Shown piece after piece: positions 62,198 to 64,000 of a DNA stretch of 64,000 bases; positions within the stretch are counted from its first letter, which is position 1; every line of letters begins with the position of its first letter. This stretch comes from Lentibacillus juripiscarius JCM 12147. Its GTDB lineage: Bacteria > Bacillota > Bacilli > Bacillales_D > Amphibacillaceae. The position numbers were made by a program, and so were the translations under genes. The stretch lies in NCBI GenBank assembly GCA_001311805.1, contig BBCA01000011.1:1-64000 (forward strand). Reading direction: 5' to 3'. The notes beneath the pieces were generated by a model. It worked only from the letters and a program-made list of their open reading frames with translations, did no database searches and was not told where the DNA came from.

Positions 62198-62753
62198 TTA
62201 TGTAATTAATTCCCGTGCAGCATTGTGAGCGGCTTTTAAAAAGGATTGTGCCTCTTTTGCCTTCTGGTTAATGGTGAAATGTCTATATTTATGTTTGGGT
62301 ATTTGAGCGATGACTGTTCAAAGGTGAGGATTAATTTCTTTCTGTACTTTTTTAGACAAGTATTTTTGAATGTGGAGCTTTGAGTTAAGATATTATCAAT
62401 GTAATCCAGGTCACTAAAAATCCGCACGCTTGAATAATTCCCTCTTACATTTTGACGGAATTTCTTTAGGGCACTAATGATTGCTATTATTTCAGCGAAT
62501 ACGGGAATGGAGCAATCTCTTGTTTTACTCACCAAATGATATTTCTTCGTTACAGTCCCATTGTAAACGTAGCAGAAACCAGCTGCCATCTTTTTCTGTT
62601 CATTCATTGATCCATCGCAGTAAATAGTTAGAACTTCCCGACTAAAATACTGATTATAAATCCAATCCTTATGCTCTTTTTCTATTATTTCTTTCGACTT
62701 TCCCCAAAGTCAGGTAAGGCGGGTACAGGCTTATTAGTACCTTTTTGTTTCAT
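62198..62753 (-). CDS. RNase H-like protein (frameshifted)
   Basis: About 184 residues. GGGGATAGG precedes ATG 62753 (MKQKGTNKPVPALPDFGE); breaks near 62700 and 62270. Core: LTIYCDGSMNEQKKMAAGFC, SIPVFAEIIAIISALKKFRQ, RIFSDLDYIDNILTQSS, then INQKAKEAQSFLKAAHNAAR. The D, E, D residues of the fold are present. Short YpdQ/Bacillus-type RNase HI relative. Function probable only. Confidence 0.65.
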
Positions 62754-62845
62754 AATCCTATCCCCTAAATAATTAATAGTTGGAATGGAAGGCAAATGGT
62801 AAGAAAACGAAAAACGGCGAGATGGAGCAGGGGGGGCGGGCATTA

Positions 62846-63073
62846 TCACCGTTTATTTTTTCGCCCCTTTTTCTCTTTGACCTGTCCAATCCACTCATCG
62901 ATTTGGTCTTTGGTCCATCCGGCTTTGTCCCCAATCATTACGGTTGGTTCTGGCAGTAAATCCCTTCCTTTATAGACGGATAAATGCCGTGTGCTGTATT
63001 CCATTCCTTGTTCCTTTGCAAACTCAGCAAATTCTTTTAGTCCATAGTAATGCATCGGTTGTTTTGAAGTCAT
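62846..63073 (-). CDS. Small helix-turn-helix-like protein
   Basis: 75 residues. GAGGTGGACC precedes ATG 63073. MTSKQPMHYYGLKEFAEFAK, STRHLSVYKGRDLLPEPTVM, IGDKAGWTKDQIDEWIGQVK. The pattern (short helix-turn-helix, Leu-Pro-x-Pro wing, W-T-x-x-Q-I-x-x-W) is like excisionase/AlpA-type DNA-binding proteins. Partners with two small membrane proteins upstream. Confidence 0.65.
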   Translation of the reverse strand: MTSKQPMHYYGLKEFAEFAKEQGMEYSTRHLSVYKGRDLLPEPTVMIGDKAGWTKDQIDEWIGQVKEKKGRKNKR

Positions 63074-63092
63074 TTGGTCCACCTCGGTAATA

Positions 63093-63197
63093 TCAACTAT
63101 TTTTGTTTTTCTTCCAGCGTGTTTTGTACAAAAGCACAAATGTCGACAGGGTGATGAGCATGGAGGCAATGGAAATGACAATAGTTGCCGTGAACAT
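63093..63197 (-). CDS. 34-residue single-helix membrane peptide
   Basis: AAGGAGTTGATTC precedes ATG 63197. TATIVISIASMLITLSTFVL forms one helix followed by a basic tail RWKKNKNS. Stops 20 bases before the HTH gene. Resembles small holin-like or type I toxin peptides in form only. Confidence 0.6.
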   Translation of the reverse strand: MFTATIVISIASMLITLSTFVLLYKTRWKKNKNS

Positions 63198-63267
63198 TGA
63201 ATCAACTCCTTGACAATTTGGTATGGCAAGGGTATGATAAGCATACAATAGTGGTGAGGCAAGGGGT

Positions 63268-63435
63268 TTAACCCCTTGACCTCGGTGGTTTAGAATCCTT
63301 CTCCGGTTGGCTCGGAGTCGGATTCTTTTCTTTTCGGCTGTAATGTTCCCGGTACGTTGTTACTAATGAAGTAACAAAACCAACGATTGCCGCAATGAGA
63401 CCTATAACAGCCGTTAGAAGCCCAATCTCGTCCAC
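63268..63435 (-). CDS. 55-residue single-helix membrane protein
   Basis: GGGGGTGATA precedes GTG 63435. DEIGLLTAVIGLIAAIVGFV and TSLVTTYREHYSRKEKNP, then a basic, Pro-rich tail. One helix, positive C terminus. Upstream in-frame codons lack a ribosome site. Unknown function; first of three small genes on this strand. Confidence 0.6.
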   Translation of the reverse strand: MDEIGLLTAVIGLIAAIVGFVTSLVTTYREHYSRKEKNPTPSQPEKDSKPPRSRG

Positions 63436-63714
63436 TATTATCACCCCCTTTCTAAAAGAGGGCAGGGCAATTATCATACCCTTACTATAAAAATATACCA
63501 AGCCGTTGAATAAGTCAACCATTTAGTGTCAGAAAATTATGATTGGTGGAGAAAAGCCAATTTACCGGCCGACATCTAGGGTGATTATTTTCAAGAGCTA
63601 ACAACAGATTGTCGGGGCAACAAGGTAGGATGCTATTTAAACTGTTCCACGTTATAACGCACTTTTAACGAAATTGTTCACTAACATGCCAAATGTAGCG
63701 GGGGAAGGGGGGGA
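63436..63714. other. Intergenic region, nothing recognised
   Basis: About 280 bp. No gene, hairpin terminator or repeat recognised. Confidence 0.3.
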
Positions 63715-64000
63715 CTACATGATAGGAGTCTTTACACCTAAAACAGTGGCTTTGACAATTTCCAAGTCCTGAAATCGCTCTAATTCCTCTGGAGTCCCGC
63801 TTATCACCGCTCCATTAATACTAATGCCTTTATTCGGCGATTCCGTATAAGGGTATTTTGCGGAGACGCTAAACCCATAAGCATCTTCCCCGTGTTTTAC
63901 TTTCCATTTATTATCATCCCATTTTTCTTCTAATCGTTGCAGTTTTTTTCGGATGCGTTATCAAGCCACAGCCAAGTTATGTATCTTTGGAAAATCTATT
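63715..64000 (-). CDS. Partial protein, anti-sigma/sigma-regulator C-terminal-like
   Basis: C-terminal ~95 residues, 5' end outside the window. IFQRYITWLWLDNASEKKLQ (one break in an A run near 63950), HGEDAYGFSVSAKYPYTESP, GAVISGTPEELERFQDLEIV, ATVLGVKTPIM. The layout (GAVI-GxPEEL..VKATVLGV) recalls the sigma factor regulator C-terminal domain of Bacillus anti-sigma proteins. Tentative. Confidence 0.4.

Overview
The window comes from a spore-forming, probably halotolerant or halophilic member of the Bacillaceae, close to Virgibacillus, Lentibacillus or Oceanobacillus. The evidence is Bacillus-type gene content (spx, mecA, coiA, pepF, spxH, relQ, nadK, prpE in B. subtilis yjb-like order; yjcF-yjcG-yjcH; RoxS), spore genes (cotO, cotZ/Y, sspO) and a complete ectABC operon for the compatible solute ectoine. 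Most start sites have strong AGGAGG-type ribosome sites.

The main oddity is that more than half of the conserved genes are interrupted by single-base frameshifts, many in runs of A or T. Affected genes include NAD kinase, which is normally essential. Where I read across a break, the other frame continues the same family protein. I therefore treat most broken genes as real genes with likely sequence errors and annotate them over their full span, giving break positions in the evidence.

Layout. 0-9.8 kb: NERD protein, SulP transporter with a hairpin leader plus UspA, EamA transporter, a GMC oxidoreductase pair, YeiH transporter, PadR/DUF2812 pair. 9.8-30 kb: LysR regulator, DUF4015 protein, then the yjb stress and competence cluster (GNAT, spx, mecA, coiA, pepF, roxS sRNA, spxH, truncated hemoglobin, CYTH protein, relQ, nadK, pseudouridine synthase, prpE), RodA/FtsW, MgtE and coat genes. 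30-37 kb: two DUF421 proteins, yjcFGH, tRNA-Val, and a Tat-linked gluconate-dehydrogenase-like operon carrying its own tatA. 37-47 kb: free-standing rpsN, a Mistic homologue, an amino-acid ABC transporter, ectABC, quinone oxidoreductase, sspO, an RNase H-like protein. 47-64 kb: a 21-bp tandem repeat array, sbcDC, Vpr-like protease, an ATP sulfurylase with a long C-terminal tail, YugN, and two divergent SAM riboswitches, one in front of a NhaC-family transporter (probable methionine transporter) and one in front of a 57-residue unknown protein. Small membrane peptides and a partial anti-sigma-like gene follow.

At least three families of non-coding dispersed repeats are present: a ~160-220-bp element (three long copies, two end-to-end remnants), a ~330-bp element (two inverted copies) and a ~90-bp GGGGACAGG-type palindrome (two copies). 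Two unrelated tandem arrays have periods of 52 and 21 bp. A sulfur theme (SulP, YeiH, Sat, SAM riboswitches) and a thiol/redox stress theme (Spx, SpxH, RoxS, truncated hemoglobin) recur.
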